A stretch of 39,240 bases of DNA from Lysobacteraceae bacterium CU05-9 (GTDB lineage: Bacteria; Pseudomonadota; Gammaproteobacteria; Xanthomonadales; Xanthomonadaceae), in assembly GCA_007556525.1 (NCBI GenBank), contig SWJS01000010.1:1-39240 (forward strand). Reading direction: 5' to 3'. The notes beneath the pieces were generated by a model. That model did no database searches. It saw only the letters and a list, made by a program, of their open reading frames with translations, and was not told the DNA's origin. A program made the translations under genes and the position numbers. How positions within the stretch are numbered: position 1 is the stretch's first letter; each line of letters starts with the position of its first letter. Shown piece by piece: positions 1 to 8,734 of this stretch.

Positions 1-57
1 TTCGGCGGAATATCGGCCGGCATTGGATTTTTGATTCGGTTTGGACTTCGATTTCAT
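1..57 (-). CDS. 5' end of a gene running out of the window, possible IS3-type transposase OrfA (left copy)
   Basis: Only the first 19 codons are present: MKSKSKPNQKSNAGRYSAE. A lysine-rich start leading into RYSAE resembles the N-terminus of IS3-family OrfA proteins, which often read RYSAEFK. The GAGG motif 8 bases before the ATG is a good ribosome-binding site. The same 19 codons occur at the right end on the opposite strand, so at least two copies exist. The family call rests on a very short stretch; a non-transposase repeat gene cannot be excluded. Confidence 0.45.
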   Translation of the reverse strand, partial: MKSKSKPNQKSNAGRYSAE

Positions 58-123
58 GATTTACCTCGTATAAGTTGGAGTGTAAACCGTTACATCTTGT
101 GTCCGTTTTTTCGAGTCAGATCA
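1..123 (-). mobile_element. End of a repeated element, probably IS3-type insertion sequence (left copy)
   Basis: These 123 bases are the exact reverse complement of 39118-39240. Read on the minus strand the element begins TGATCTGACTCG, contains an A-run followed by CGGACACA, and reaches an ATG 66 bases in, after a GAGG ribosome-binding site. A TG terminus and an ORF starting about 65 bases inside fit the left end of an IS3-family element; this is an inference, since the rest lies outside the window. Identity with the right copy stops sharply at base 123. Beyond it are 3 bases (124-126) and then a palindrome also found next to the right copy. Confidence 0.6.
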
Positions 124-126
124 GAT

Positions 127-142
127 TGCCACAATTGGGACA
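127..142. repeat. REP-like palindrome next to left IS end
   Basis: TGCCACAATTGGGACA is a degenerate copy of the palindrome TGTCACAATTGTGACA found five more times in the window. It lies downstream of the flavoprotein gene (stop at 167) and 3 bases from the start of the repeated element at 123. The 3 bases 124-126 could be a target duplication. Confidence 0.6.
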
Positions 143-166
143 GTGCGTGAATTACAGGTGCGAGCG

Positions 167-1540
167 TTACGCCGCGAAAATCTTGCCCGGATTCAGCAGG
201 CCGGCAGGATCGAGCGCCGCCTTCACGGCCTGCATCATCGCAATTTCTTCGTCACTGCGAGTGGATGAGAGATAGTCGCGCTTGAGCAAGCCGATGCCGT
301 GTTCCGCAGAGATGCTACCGCCGTGCGTGGTGATCAACGCGGCGAGCTCGTTAGTCGCGGCGGCGCAATGAGTGGCGAACTCTTCGGCGGAGAGAGCGGT
401 CGGCTTGGTGATGCTGATGTGCAAATTGCCGTCGCCGATGTGACCGAACCAAATGACTTCGAAGTCCGGATAATTCCGTGCGAACAACACCTCCGCGTCC
501 GAGAGAAAATCGCGGAGACGGGAGATGCGGATGGAGATGTCGTTTTTGTAAGGTTTCAGTGGCGCGATGCTTTCGGTGATGGATTCACGCAAGTGCCAAA
601 ACTTCACCTTATGCTCGTTACTCGCACTCAACGCGCCGTCGACGATCCAACCTTGCTCGAGACCGGATTCGAATAACTTCAGCGCGCCCTCTTCGTCCGC
701 ATCAAACTCGGTGACGACGTAATACGGATACGTGTCGTCGAACGGATTGGAGGCACCGTGTTCGATCACACGTTTCAATGCGACATCCGTAAAAAACTCA
801 AACGCCTGCAACGACAGTCCCGCTCGCAGCGAAGTAAATGCCTGCACCACCGACGCGAAGTCCGGCAGCGCGAGCAACATGACTTGCGATTCCGGCAGCG
901 GCTTCGTCAACTTCAATTCCGCTTGCACGATGATGCCAAGTGTACCCTCCGATCCGATCATGAGATGGCGGAGGTCGTAGCCGGAGGAATTTTTGATGAG
1001 GCCTTTATTGAGCTCCACGACTTCGCCTTGCGCGTTGACGATCGTGATGCCCGCGATCCACTCGCGCGTGTTGCCGTACTTCAGAACGCGAATACCGCCG
1101 GCGTTCGTTGCGATGTTGCCGCCGATCGTGCACGAGCCACGCGCTCCGAGATCAACCGGATACTGCAAACCGTGTTGCGCGGCAGCCTCCTGTACGACTT
1201 GCAGAACTGCGCCGGCCTCAACCGTCATCGTCTGATCAACGTCATTGAACGACAAAATCCGATTGAGCTTATCCAAACTCAAAACAATCTCACCATCTTT
1301 CGCGACGGCACCACCGGACAATCCCGTGCGACCGCCCGAGGGTACGATCGCGACATCATGTTTGGCAGCGAAGCGCACAATCTCCTGCACTTCTTCAATT
1401 GAACGCGGCCATGCAACTAAGCACGGCGCTGGCGTCCAATGATGCGTCCAGTCTTTGCCGTAAGCTACCAACGCCGATGCGTCATCTGTGACGGCAAGCT
1501 CAGGCAGTGCTTGGCGGATGAGATCGAATATCTTGCTCAT
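167..1540 (-). CDS. FAD-binding D-2-hydroxyacid dehydrogenase (D-lactate / D-2-hydroxyglutarate type)
   Basis: 457 residues, the normal size for the GlcD/D2HGDH/DLD flavoprotein family, which oxidises D-2-hydroxyacids to 2-oxoacids and passes electrons to quinone or an electron-transfer protein. The PCMH-type FAD-binding half carries PSGGRTGLSGG at residues 67-77. The C-terminal FAD-oxidase half carries GHIGDGNLHI (from 366) with its metal- or substrate-binding histidines, and SAEHGIG (411-417), both family hallmarks. No signal peptide or Fe-S motif is seen, so it is a soluble, single-flavin form rather than a GlcDEF subunit. The start overlaps the stop of the upstream GST-like gene by 4 bases (ATGA), indicating translational coupling. 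Which hydroxyacid is used cannot be told from sequence; D-2-hydroxyglutarate or D-lactate are most likely. Confidence 0.85.
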   Translation of the reverse strand: MSKIFDLIRQALPELAVTDDASALVAYGKDWTHHWTPAPCLVAWPRSIEEVQEIVRFAAKHDVAIVPSGGRTGLSGGAVAKDGEIVLSLDKLNRILSFNDVDQTMTVEAGAVLQVVQEAAAQHGLQYPVDLGARGSCTIGGNIATNAGGIRVLKYGNTREWIAGITIVNAQGEVVELNKGLIKNSSGYDLRHLMIGSEGTLGIIVQAELKLTKPLPESQVMLLALPDFASVVQAFTSLRAGLSLQAFEFFTDVALKRVIEHGASNPFDDTYPYYVVTEFDADEEGALKLFESGLEQGWIVDGALSASNEHKVKFWHLRESITESIAPLKPYKNDISIRISRLRDFLSDAEVLFARNYPDFEVIWFGHIGDGNLHISITKPTALSAEEFATHCAAATNELAALITTHGGSISAEHGIGLLKRDYLSSTRSDEEIAMMQAVKAALDPAGLLNPGKIFAA

Positions 1541-2142
1541 GGGAAAATCGGCTCACGATCACCGGCAAGCCATTGCGGATACTTACCCATCACGGTCTCG
1601 AATAATTCGGAGTTCACGAAACGCGTCAGCCAGTCACGCACGCGCGGATACGGTGCCGAAGCAAACCAATCTTCGTCGACGCCGGCGAACTGCCTTACGA
1701 ACGGCACGATCGCGTAATCAACGAAACCCATGTCAGCACCCGATAAGTTGGGTGACAACAAGCCTTCCAACTCCGCGAGAAACTCTTCACCCTGCTCGCG
1801 ATAATGCTGCTGCGAAAACTCCGGATACCGATCCGCATATTTGTAGCGATCCAATGCTTGCTTAAACGGACCGTCATTGCGTGCGACTAACGCGAGCGAT
1901 GTTTCATCGAGTGATTCTTCGTACGCCCACTCCATGATTTCGAAACTTTGTTCGATCACGACACCGTCCGGCATGACCATCACGGGCACAGTACCCTTCG
2001 GCGAAACCTCCAACATCTCAGCAGGTTTGGAGCGCAATACCACTTCGCGTAATAAAACGCTCTGCCCCGCATCTGCAATCGCCAGACGCGCCCGCATCGC
2101 ATACGGACAACGTCGGAACGAATACAGAATCGGCTGCAACAT
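1537..2142 (-). CDS. Glutathione S-transferase-like protein
   Basis: 201 residues with the two-domain GST layout. The thioredoxin-like N-terminal half begins LYSFRRCPYAMRAR; Cys12 in a CPYA setting sits where Cys-type GSTs and glutaredoxins have their active residue. SPKGTVPVM supplies the cis-proline and EQSFEIMEW the gamma-glutamyl contact region. The rest is an all-helical C-terminal domain. CPYA-type members are often glutathione-dependent thiol transferases rather than conjugating enzymes. The ATG shares one base with the TAA of the peptide transporter upstream (TAATG), and its own stop overlaps the next gene by 4 bases. Substrate unknown. Confidence 0.8.
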   Translation of the reverse strand: MLQPILYSFRRCPYAMRARLAIADAGQSVLLREVVLRSKPAEMLEVSPKGTVPVMVMPDGVVIEQSFEIMEWAYEESLDETSLALVARNDGPFKQALDRYKYADRYPEFSQQHYREQGEEFLAELEGLLSPNLSGADMGFVDYAIVPFVRQFAGVDEDWFASAPYPRVRDWLTRFVNSELFETVMGKYPQWLAGDREPIFP

Positions 2143-3731
2143 TACAGCGAAGCTTCTCGGTAGTTATTCACGACCTGATAGCGTTTCGCATACCAACCGA
2201 AGGCCAATGCGGCGACTAAGGCAAATCCTGCGAAGAAGAACATCTGGAACGCGATGGAACTCATGCCCGTTTGCTCAATCGTTGCGGTAACGGAATCATT
2301 GCGCACCATCTGATTCATGATCAACACCCACAGGTTGCCGATGGTTGTGGTCAAGTTCCAAAAACTCATCACCACGCCCTTCATCGACGCCGGTGCCTGC
2401 GAATACGCAAATTCAAGACCTGTTGCGGACACCAACACTTCGCCGAACGTCAGCAATGCATAAGGCAACACTTGCCACACGATCGACATCGGATTGCCGC
2501 CATCCATTTGCAACTGGATCAAACCGATCACGATCCATGACAAACCGGAGAACGCGATACCCCAAGTCATGCGACCCAATGCGTTGACGTTGTAACCGCG
2601 CTTACGCAGGAACGGGAACAACACCATGTTATTGAACGGAATCAGGATCATCACGAGCGCCGGATTCAACGCCTGCATTTGCGCGGCACTGAACCATTCC
2701 GGCTTCAGCATGTCCTTGCCTTGGATGACCCAGGTGGATGCTTTTTGGTCGAACAACGAATAAAACGGCGTGGTCAATGCAAACGCAACCAGCAAACGCA
2801 AAACGTTACGCGCACCTTCAATCGACACGTCTGAGTGAATGCCACGCGCACGGTCCAACTGCATGTAAGCGCCACCACCAACACCACCGATTAGCAGCAC
2901 GATGATCAAACACAATGCGATCACAACGCCCGCGACACTGCCTTGAGCCAACTGCATGGCGACCCACGCAAGAATGGCGACGGAGCCAACAACACTGAGG
3001 CCCGCAAGATACAGACCCATCGACGATTTGCCGTCGACCTTGCGGAACAAGGCGGTTTTGATGATTTTGCCAAAAGTATCCGGATCCGTATTCGGCGCCG
3101 GCGGAACCATCACGTATTGCTTGCGACCGAGCCACAGCACGACCGTTGCAATGAACATCAGCAAGCCAGGAATACCGAACGCAACCGACGGACCGTACTG
3201 CTTCAGGAACAGCGGCATCAGCAACGATGCAAACAACGAACCGAAGTTGATGATCCAGTAGAACGCATCAAACACGACCTTCGCGAGATGCTCATTCGCC
3301 TTCGTGAACTGATCACCGACGAACGTTGCGACCAATGGCTTGATGCCACCCGCCCCCAACGCGATCAATGCAAGACCGGTAAAGAAGCCGGCGCGATTAT
3401 CTTCGAACAACGCCAAACACGCGTGACCCGCACAGTAGATGAGCGAGAACCACATGATGGTTTTGAACTTGCCGAAGAAACGGTCAGACAACCAACCGCC
3501 GAGCAACGGGAAAAAATACACACCAATCATGAAGGTGTGCATGATGTCCTTCGCAACGAGCTCACGTTCGGCGTTCTCGAGGATGTGCTGGAGCAACGTC
3601 GACGTGATCAGGAACTGCACGAGGATGTTGCGCATTCCATAGAAACTGAAACGCTCGCAACCCTCGTTGCCGATGATGTATTTGATTTGACCTGGCAGTT
3701 TCGCTGCGTCGCGGTTTGCACTCATCGGCAT
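2142..3731 (-). CDS. POT/PTR2-family proton-coupled oligopeptide transporter
   Basis: 529 residues, strongly hydrophobic with the 12-14 helices of the POT branch of the major facilitator superfamily. The proton-coupling motif ExxER is present in helix 1 (E23, E26, R27, followed by FSFYG). The PTR2 signature FYWIINFGSLFASL and the GAGGIKPLVATFVGDQF stretch confirm the family. It should import di- and tripeptides with protons. An AGAGG ribosome-binding site at 3736-3740 is 4 bases from this ATG and 10 from a second in-frame ATG at 3725; the second may be the true start. It follows nlpD by 15 bases, where many gammaproteobacteria have rpoS. Confidence 0.92.
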   Translation of the reverse strand: MPMSANRDAAKLPGQIKYIIGNEGCERFSFYGMRNILVQFLITSTLLQHILENAERELVAKDIMHTFMIGVYFFPLLGGWLSDRFFGKFKTIMWFSLIYCAGHACLALFEDNRAGFFTGLALIALGAGGIKPLVATFVGDQFTKANEHLAKVVFDAFYWIINFGSLFASLLMPLFLKQYGPSVAFGIPGLLMFIATVVLWLGRKQYVMVPPAPNTDPDTFGKIIKTALFRKVDGKSSMGLYLAGLSVVGSVAILAWVAMQLAQGSVAGVVIALCLIIVLLIGGVGGGAYMQLDRARGIHSDVSIEGARNVLRLLVAFALTTPFYSLFDQKASTWVIQGKDMLKPEWFSAAQMQALNPALVMILIPFNNMVLFPFLRKRGYNVNALGRMTWGIAFSGLSWIVIGLIQLQMDGGNPMSIVWQVLPYALLTFGEVLVSATGLEFAYSQAPASMKGVVMSFWNLTTTIGNLWVLIMNQMVRNDSVTATIEQTGMSSIAFQMFFFAGFALVAALAFGWYAKRYQVVNNYREASL

Positions 3732-3746
3732 TTGTCCTCTAAAAAA

Positions 3747-4505
3747 TTATTGCGGCAAGTACGCCCGTGGATCGACTGGCTTACCGTTGTAACGGATTTC
3801 AAAGTGTAGCTGAGGAACGCCGCTCGACGTACCCATCTCCGCAATTTGCTGACCACGCGTGACGCGATCACCTTCCTTGACCAAACGCTTGCGGTTGTGA
3901 CCATAAGCTGACAGCCACTGCTCGTTGTGCTTCACGATGACCAGCTCGCCGTAACCAACCAAGCCGTTACCGGAATACACAACGACACCGTCTGCCGCAG
4001 ACTTGATCGGATCACCAACCTTACCTGCGATGCTGATGCCCTGCTTCGTCGGTTCACCTGGCTGGAACCATCCGACGATGTTCCCCTTCACAGGCCAAGC
4101 CCAGGTGAAACCTGAGCTCGCAGGAGCACCCGTATTCACGACCGGCGTTGCAAATTGCGAACCCGCTGCAGGACCACCGGTTTGTGGGAACAAGCGCAAG
4201 CGCTGACCCGGCGTCAGGTTGTACGGCTCATACAAGTTGTTCCAGGCCGCCAAGTCACGCAGCTGCAAACCATAGTTCACGGCGATGCGGTAGAGACCTT
4301 CTGATTTTTTGACGGTGTAATACTGACCCCACAACGGCTTGGAAACCGGAGCCGGCGCAGGCGTTGACGTCGTTGGACGCGAAGGCGTGCCCGTCGAAGT
4401 CGAAGGAGTCGAAGTTGTTGGCGCAGTCGGACGGGTTTCGTTCGACGCACAGGAAACTAGGAACGAGGTGGCAATGACTGCCGCAAAAATCAGTTTCGTT
4501 TTCAT
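3747..4505 (-). CDS. nlpD: NlpD-like LysM/M23 lipoprotein, amidase activator
   Basis: 252 residues from the ATG at 4505, which shares a base with the TAA of the DedA-type gene. MKTKLIF...LVSC gives a lipoprotein signal with Cys19 as the lipidation site, followed by a Thr/Pro/Ser-rich linker. A LysM domain (YYTVKKSEGLYRIAV, about residues 65-110) should bind peptidoglycan. The C-terminal M23 domain ends LHFEIRYNGKPVDPRAYLPQ. Zinc-binding residues are missing: GISIAG replaces the H-x-x-x-D motif and QLHFEIR has only one histidine. This matches E. coli NlpD, a non-catalytic activator of the AmiC amidase in septal wall splitting. rpoS does not follow. Confidence 0.9.
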   Translation of the reverse strand: MKTKLIFAAVIATSFLVSCASNETRPTAPTTSTPSTSTGTPSRPTTSTPAPAPVSKPLWGQYYTVKKSEGLYRIAVNYGLQLRDLAAWNNLYEPYNLTPGQRLRLFPQTGGPAAGSQFATPVVNTGAPASSGFTWAWPVKGNIVGWFQPGEPTKQGISIAGKVGDPIKSAADGVVVYSGNGLVGYGELVIVKHNEQWLSAYGHNRKRLVKEGDRVTRGQQIAEMGTSSGVPQLHFEIRYNGKPVDPRAYLPQ

Positions 4506-5110
4506 TAGCCTGCTAAAGATTTGATGACAAGGTAACCAATCGCCGCAACCAGAATCACGGATGCAACCCAACCGACAGGTTCGATGTAACGGCGAAGCGC
4601 AGCTTCAGCACGTTCCCCGCCGAGGAAAATTGCGAGCGCCACAAGGAACACGCGCTTTCCGCGACCGATAATCATGCCAAAAATAAAAGGTAACATCGGA
4701 ACGCCCACGATACCCGAAGCCCACGTGAACACCTTCAACGGGATTGGCGTAAAGCCGGCGGCGACGAGGAACCAGAACACTTCCCAATTGCTCAATGAGC
4801 GGATGGTTGCGACCCCCTCTTCGATTTTGTCGAGCATGTGCAACTTCGCGAGCAACGGCTTGACCAATTCAAACACATGCGAGCCGAGGTAATAGCCGAC
4901 CAGCGCTCCAATCATCGAGAAAAACAGCGAAATCGACGCATACCAAAATCCACGTCGTGGTTGCGCCAAACACATTGGAGCCAACATCACTTCCGGCGGC
5001 ACCGGGAAGAAAATCGCTTCGATGAAACTCAGGAAGCCAAGATACGCCGGCGCAAATTTGTGTTTTGACCAAATCAGAGCACGGTCATACAACGGTCCAA
5101 AAATTTTCAT
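4505..5110 (-). CDS. YqaA/DedA-family inner-membrane protein
   Basis: 201 residues with the VTT/SNARE-associated fold of the YqaA subgroup. The re-entrant region contains SFIEAIFFPVPPEVMLAP and the conserved GFTPIPLKVFTWASG segment, with about five hydrophobic spans. DedA-superfamily proteins take part in membrane lipid movement and envelope homeostasis; the YqaA branch is less well defined. It sits between pcm and nlpD, an arrangement typical of xanthomonads. Its stop shares one base with the nlpD start, and it follows pcm after 16 bases. Confidence 0.85.
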   Translation of the reverse strand: MKIFGPLYDRALIWSKHKFAPAYLGFLSFIEAIFFPVPPEVMLAPMCLAQPRRGFWYASISLFFSMIGALVGYYLGSHVFELVKPLLAKLHMLDKIEEGVATIRSLSNWEVFWFLVAAGFTPIPLKVFTWASGIVGVPMLPFIFGMIIGRGKRVFLVALAIFLGGERAEAALRRYIEPVGWVASVILVAAIGYLVIKSLAG

Positions 5111-5126
5111 TCAATTCCTAAATTAA

Positions 5127-5807
5127 TTAATCCTGCAAACCACTGAGCAGCGGCACGAACACCACCTGCCCCAGCGATTCCTGCGTTGTGCCTTCTTCGT
5201 TTTTCGTCACGCACAACAACTGCTGCGTACTCGCGCTGCCAACCGGCGCCACCAGCACACCACCAACTTTCAATTGTTCGATCAATTCCGGCACGACCGC
5301 TTGACCACCGGCCGTCACCATAATCGCGTCAAAAGGACCATTCTCCTTCCAACCCGCGCGACCATCATCATGCTTGCTCCGAATTTCGAGACCAAGCGAA
5401 CGCCAACGCTTGCGCGCTAACCTTAACAACTCACCGATGCGTTCAACCGTATGCACTTCAACATTCAATGCAGCGAGGATCGCGGCTTGATAGCCGGAGC
5501 CTGCACCAATTTCGAGAACCTTCTTCGGTTGCGTCGCCATGACGGCTTCGGTCATTTTGGCAACCACCCAAGGTTGGCTGATCGTTTGACCTGCACCAAT
5601 CGGCAACGCGGTATCTTCATATGCGCGCGATGCGAGAACTTCATCGACGAACAAATGGCGAGGAACAGTTCTGATCGCGTGGATGACTTGCTCATCCTTG
5701 ATGCCGGTTTCGCGCAGACGCTCAGCGAGTCGGTCGCGCACACGCTGCGATGTCAAACCAGTACCGGCGACATCGACTTGCGGAATGATTTTCAGCGGGG
5801 CGCTCAA
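5127..5807 (-). CDS. pcm: Protein-L-isoaspartate O-methyltransferase
   Basis: 226 residues if translation begins at TTG 5807. That codon overlaps the surE stop by 4 bases (TTGA) and has GGAG 8 bases upstream. It also gives the usual family length, so I prefer it to the longer ATG frame from 5864 inside surE. Motif I for S-adenosylmethionine is EIGAGSGYQ (99-107), and [11 protein letters not shown] (73-83) is the family's substrate-loop signature. The enzyme methylates isoaspartyl residues in aged proteins to allow repair. surE-pcm-nlpD linkage is widespread in gammaproteobacteria. Confidence 0.92.
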   Translation of the reverse strand: MSAPLKIIPQVDVAGTGLTSQRVRDRLAERLRETGIKDEQVIHAIRTVPRHLFVDEVLASRAYEDTALPIGAGQTISQPWVVAKMTEAVMATQPKKVLEIGAGSGYQAAILAALNVEVHTVERIGELLRLARKRWRSLGLEIRSKHDDGRAGWKENGPFDAIMVTAGGQAVVPELIEQLKVGGVLVAPVGSASTQQLLCVTKNEEGTTQESLGQVVFVPLLSGLQD

Positions 5808-6622
5808 AGCGTCATCTCCGCATCCGTCTCCAATGCATCCTGCATTTCCAGGCCGGAAACCCACGTCGCGACTTGTTCCAACGCCTGATAACGCGTCAAG
5901 TCCACTTGAATCGGCGTCACCGAAACATAGCCCGTGCGCGTCGCGTGGAAGTCAGTGCCAAGACCCGCATCATCTTCTTCACCGGCAGGACCAATCCAAT
6001 ACCATTGGCGTCCACGTGGATCCAGTTGACCGATGCTCTTCTCAGAGCGATGACGATTACCGAGGCGCGTGACTTCGAAGCCACGGATTTGCGCCCACGG
6101 CAAATCCGGAATGTTCACGTTCAAAATCGTATCCGCAGGCAACGGATCCGACGCCAACCGTTCGACCAACATCACGGCTGCGCGTGCACCACTCTCTAAA
6201 TATTCCGGAGAATGATCCTTGCTCACCATCGACACGGCGATCGCAGGCAGACCGAGCGAACGACCTTCCATCGCAGCCGCCACCGTGCCCGAATAGATCA
6301 CGTCATCGCCCATGTTCGCGGCGTTATTGATGCCACTGACGACCATGTCCGGTTCCTGATCGAGCAGACCGGTGATGCCGACGTGCACGCAATCGGTCGG
6401 CGTGCCGTAGACCTTATAGGTCGTGCAGCCCGCACATTCACGTTCGGTGGGTTGTTGCAAAAGACGGATCGGCGCATCCAGCGTCAACGAATTACTCGCG
6501 CCACTGCGATCACGATCCGGCGCGACCACCGTCACTTCGTGACCCGCATCACGCAAAAAACTTGCCAGAACGGCAATGCCCGCTGCATCCACTCCGTCGT
6601 CATTACTAACCAAAATCCGCAT
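5804..6622 (-). CDS. surE: 5'-nucleotidase SurE
   Basis: 272 residues. The metal-binding NDDG is at 7-10, Ser40 lies in [13 protein letters not shown], and Asn99 in [19 protein letters not shown] completes the site. SurE dephosphorylates nucleoside 5'- and 3'-monophosphates and is linked to stationary-phase survival. It is the first gene of the minus-strand run through pcm, the DedA-type gene and nlpD. It is divergent from smr with 72 bases between starts, so the run's promoter should lie in 6623-6694. Confidence 0.95.
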   Translation of the reverse strand: MRILVSNDDGVDAAGIAVLASFLRDAGHEVTVVAPDRDRSGASNSLTLDAPIRLLQQPTERECAGCTTYKVYGTPTDCVHVGITGLLDQEPDMVVSGINNAANMGDDVIYSGTVAAAMEGRSLGLPAIAVSMVSKDHSPEYLESGARAAVMLVERLASDPLPADTILNVNIPDLPWAQIRGFEVTRLGNRHRSEKSIGQLDPRGRQWYWIGPAGEEDDAGLGTDFHATRTGYVSVTPIQVDLTRYQALEQVATWVSGLEMQDALETDAEMTL

Positions 6623-6694
6623 CGCACCATGATACCTGATGCGGCTGTTTTGGGTTCGACAGAATGCTCACACAAGAGGCACAATAATGGGCAA

Positions 6695-7222
6695 ATGCCT
6701 GATTCCGATGAAGATTTGTTCCGCGCAGCAGTTGGTGACGTCCGTGAAGTGCGTTCGCCGGACCGTGTCGTGCACACCCGCAAGCCCAAGCCCACCACGC
6801 GCATGGCCCAGCAGGATGAGCGCGCGGCTTTGCGAGAATTCCAGCTGGGCCTCGATGAGCATCCTTTAGGTGCCGATGAGACGTTGAGTTATCGATCCTC
6901 TGAGCTGCCCTCCACTGCGTGGAATCGTCTGCGTCGCGGTGAGTATTCCGCGATGGCCGAACTCGATTTGCACCACTATTCGTTGGCTGCCGCAACGCGC
7001 GAATTGTCGTTATTCTTGCGCGAAGCGGTGCGTGAGGAAATCGCCTGCGTCTTGATCATTCACGGCAAGGGGCGCGGAAGCGAGTCAATCCCGCAAATCA
7101 AAAACCTCGTCAATCAACGCCTCCGCCACGACAATCATATTCTCGGATTTCACTCAGCACCATCGAACCGCGGTGGTGAGGGTGCGGTGTATGTTTTGCT
7201 TAAACGGCGTTCGCGCGCTTGA
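6695..7222 (+). CDS. Smr-domain protein (SmrA-like)
   Basis: 175 residues from the ATG at 6695 (MPDSDEDLF). The first 85 residues are charged and probably extended. The C-terminal Smr domain has LDLH at 90-93, HGKGRG at 123-128 and ends [13 protein letters not shown], all hallmarks of the small MutS-related family, whose members are nucleases or nicking enzymes. Unlike MutS2 there is no ATPase part. It runs against its neighbours: divergent from surE, and its last 23 bases overlap the end of truD. Target is unknown. Confidence 0.85.
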   Translation: MPDSDEDLFRAAVGDVREVRSPDRVVHTRKPKPTTRMAQQDERAALREFQLGLDEHPLGADETLSYRSSELPSTAWNRLRRGEYSAMAELDLHHYSLAAATRELSLFLREAVREEIACVLIIHGKGRGSESIPQIKNLVNQRLRHDNHILGFHSAPSNRGGEGAVYVLLKRRSRA

Positions 7223-8219
7223 CGTCTTCGATTTTGCCCAGTTGGCTGAGCATGGCCGTCGCGTAAGCACCCGGCACTAAATCAAAATGCAGACGCAACG
7301 TGGTGTCATCGAGCCACGTCCATTTCAAGTTATTGGCTTTGGCCGTGATGGCCCGACGTTCTTGCTTCATGCGTGCTTTGATCAAGCCCTTGGCGACTTC
7401 AGTGAGTTCCGCGTCGTCGTTCACTGTGGATTCTTCGAGGTGTTTGATTTCGCACGCGCTTCGTAATTCCCCCTCGCCCCACAACGGCGCCGTCGGAACG
7501 ACATCGAGTTCTTCAAATCGCTTCGTCAATTCATCATCAACCGTAATCGGTCCAAAAATACTCTTCGTCCCCTCCAACATCAACACATCGCCATCCTGGA
7601 TCGTGCCGTAAAGTCCACGCGCAGTTCTCGCCTGCACGATGCGATTAAAAATCTCCGACCTCGCCGCACTCAGCAGGATGCTTCGCAGATTTCTATCGAC
7701 ACGTTTGCCACGGAACATATGCAGCGCAAGCGCCACGTTGTCGCCACGACCGAAGCGTTGTTCGCCAAACATGTTCGGAAAACCCTTCCGTTCGATTTCT
7801 TGCAGGCGTTCTTCGATGGCCTTTTTATCACCTTCAACATCACGCAACGTAATGACGAACGCGTTGCCGATGATGGCACCGCGCGGCAGCTTCTTTGAAT
7901 GCCACACCGCATCGACAACCTCGATGTTGTCGCTGTTGAGTTCGTTCGTATCCGGCGCAACCTTCTTCGGCAAATGCACAGTGAATCGCTGCGTGGTGAT
8001 GCCGTGCTTGTCCTTAATGCCGGCATATCCAACGCCCATCGGCGCGATGCGCGCCCACTTCGCGAGTGTGCTCACTACCTGCTGCGTCGTCACACGCTGC
8101 TTGCGGATCGTCAGCATTAGATGCTCGCCTTCGCCACCCGCATCAAACGACGGAATTTCCTCCACGACGAAGTCTGCGGGTTCGACCCGCATCTTTGCGT
8201 GATTAATCGGCAACATCAT
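7200..8219 (-). CDS. truD: tRNA pseudouridine(13) synthase TruD
   Basis: 339 residues from the ATG at 8219, which overlaps the ispF stop as ATGA; a further ATG follows at once. The catalytic motif [16 protein letters not shown] places the nucleophilic Asp at residue 70. [11 protein letters not shown] is the second conserved block. TruD makes pseudouridine at position 13 of tRNA-Glu. Coupling to ispF is common in gammaproteobacteria. Its 3' end overlaps smr on the other strand by 23 bases. Confidence 0.93.
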   Translation of the reverse strand: MMLPINHAKMRVEPADFVVEEIPSFDAGGEGEHLMLTIRKQRVTTQQVVSTLAKWARIAPMGVGYAGIKDKHGITTQRFTVHLPKKVAPDTNELNSDNIEVVDAVWHSKKLPRGAIIGNAFVITLRDVEGDKKAIEERLQEIERKGFPNMFGEQRFGRGDNVALALHMFRGKRVDRNLRSILLSAARSEIFNRIVQARTARGLYGTIQDGDVLMLEGTKSIFGPITVDDELTKRFEELDVVPTAPLWGEGELRSACEIKHLEESTVNDDAELTEVAKGLIKARMKQERRAITAKANNLKWTWLDDTTLRLHFDLVPGAYATAMLSQLGKIEDVKRANAV

Positions 8220-8689
8220 CGCTGCAATAGCAGACAAACCGCACTCGCCGCAATTCCCTCGCGACGGCCAGTGAAGCCGAGCTGCTCAGTCGTCGTGGCT
8301 TTGACGCTCACCGCATCAACAGCAATACCAAGATCCTGCGCGATCACTTCACGCATCGCGAGCGAATGTGGTTTCAACTTCGGCGCTTCGCACATGACGG
8401 TGACGTCAACGTTGCCAACGCGATATCCACGCTCTGTAATCATTGCAGCGACGGCGCGAACGAATGCGCGCGAGTCGGCACCCTTCCATTGCGGATCAGA
8501 CGGCGGGAAATGCACACCGATATCACCCAATGCCAACGCGCCGAGAATGGCGTCGCACAGGGCATGTAGAACAACGTCGCCGTCGCTATGTGCTTCAAGA
8601 CCTTGATCGTGCGGAATGCGCACACCACCGAGCATGACGTGATCACCCGCGGTGAAAGCATGAACATCGAAACCTTGGCCTATACGCAT
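8216..8689 (-). CDS. ispF: 2-C-methyl-D-erythritol 2,4-cyclodiphosphate synthase
   Basis: 157 residues, full family length. Metal ligands Asp8, His10 (GFDVH) and His42 (HALCDA) are present, as is the C-terminal [15 protein letters not shown] block. It catalyses the cyclisation step of the MEP isoprenoid pathway. ispD, normally immediately upstream, is 7.9 kb away here beyond the ABC-transporter cluster and two antitoxin-like genes. The 45-base gap before it carries TATACT (8727-8732 region, minus strand), a possible -10, so ispF may now have its own promoter. Confidence 0.95.
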   Translation of the reverse strand: MRIGQGFDVHAFTAGDHVMLGGVRIPHDQGLEAHSDGDVVLHALCDAILGALALGDIGVHFPPSDPQWKGADSRAFVRAVAAMITERGYRVGNVDVTVMCEAPKLKPHSLAMREVIAQDLGIAVDAVSVKATTTEQLGFTGRREGIAASAVCLLLQR

Positions 8690-8734
8690 TTTGGGTCAGA
8701 TAAGAATCCGTGAAAGACCCTCAAAGTATAGCGT

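Noticed and set aside
127-142. IS110/IS1111-type element targeting REP sequences
   Set aside because: The encoded N-terminus does not resemble the DEDD recombinases, and the TG end with an ORF about 65 bases inside fits IS3 better; the full element is needed to settle this.
2943-3809. Long plus-strand reading frame across the peptide transporter gene
   Set aside because: Composition (Arg/Gln/His-rich, no domains) is that of an antisense shadow; the opposite strand has a complete transporter with motifs.
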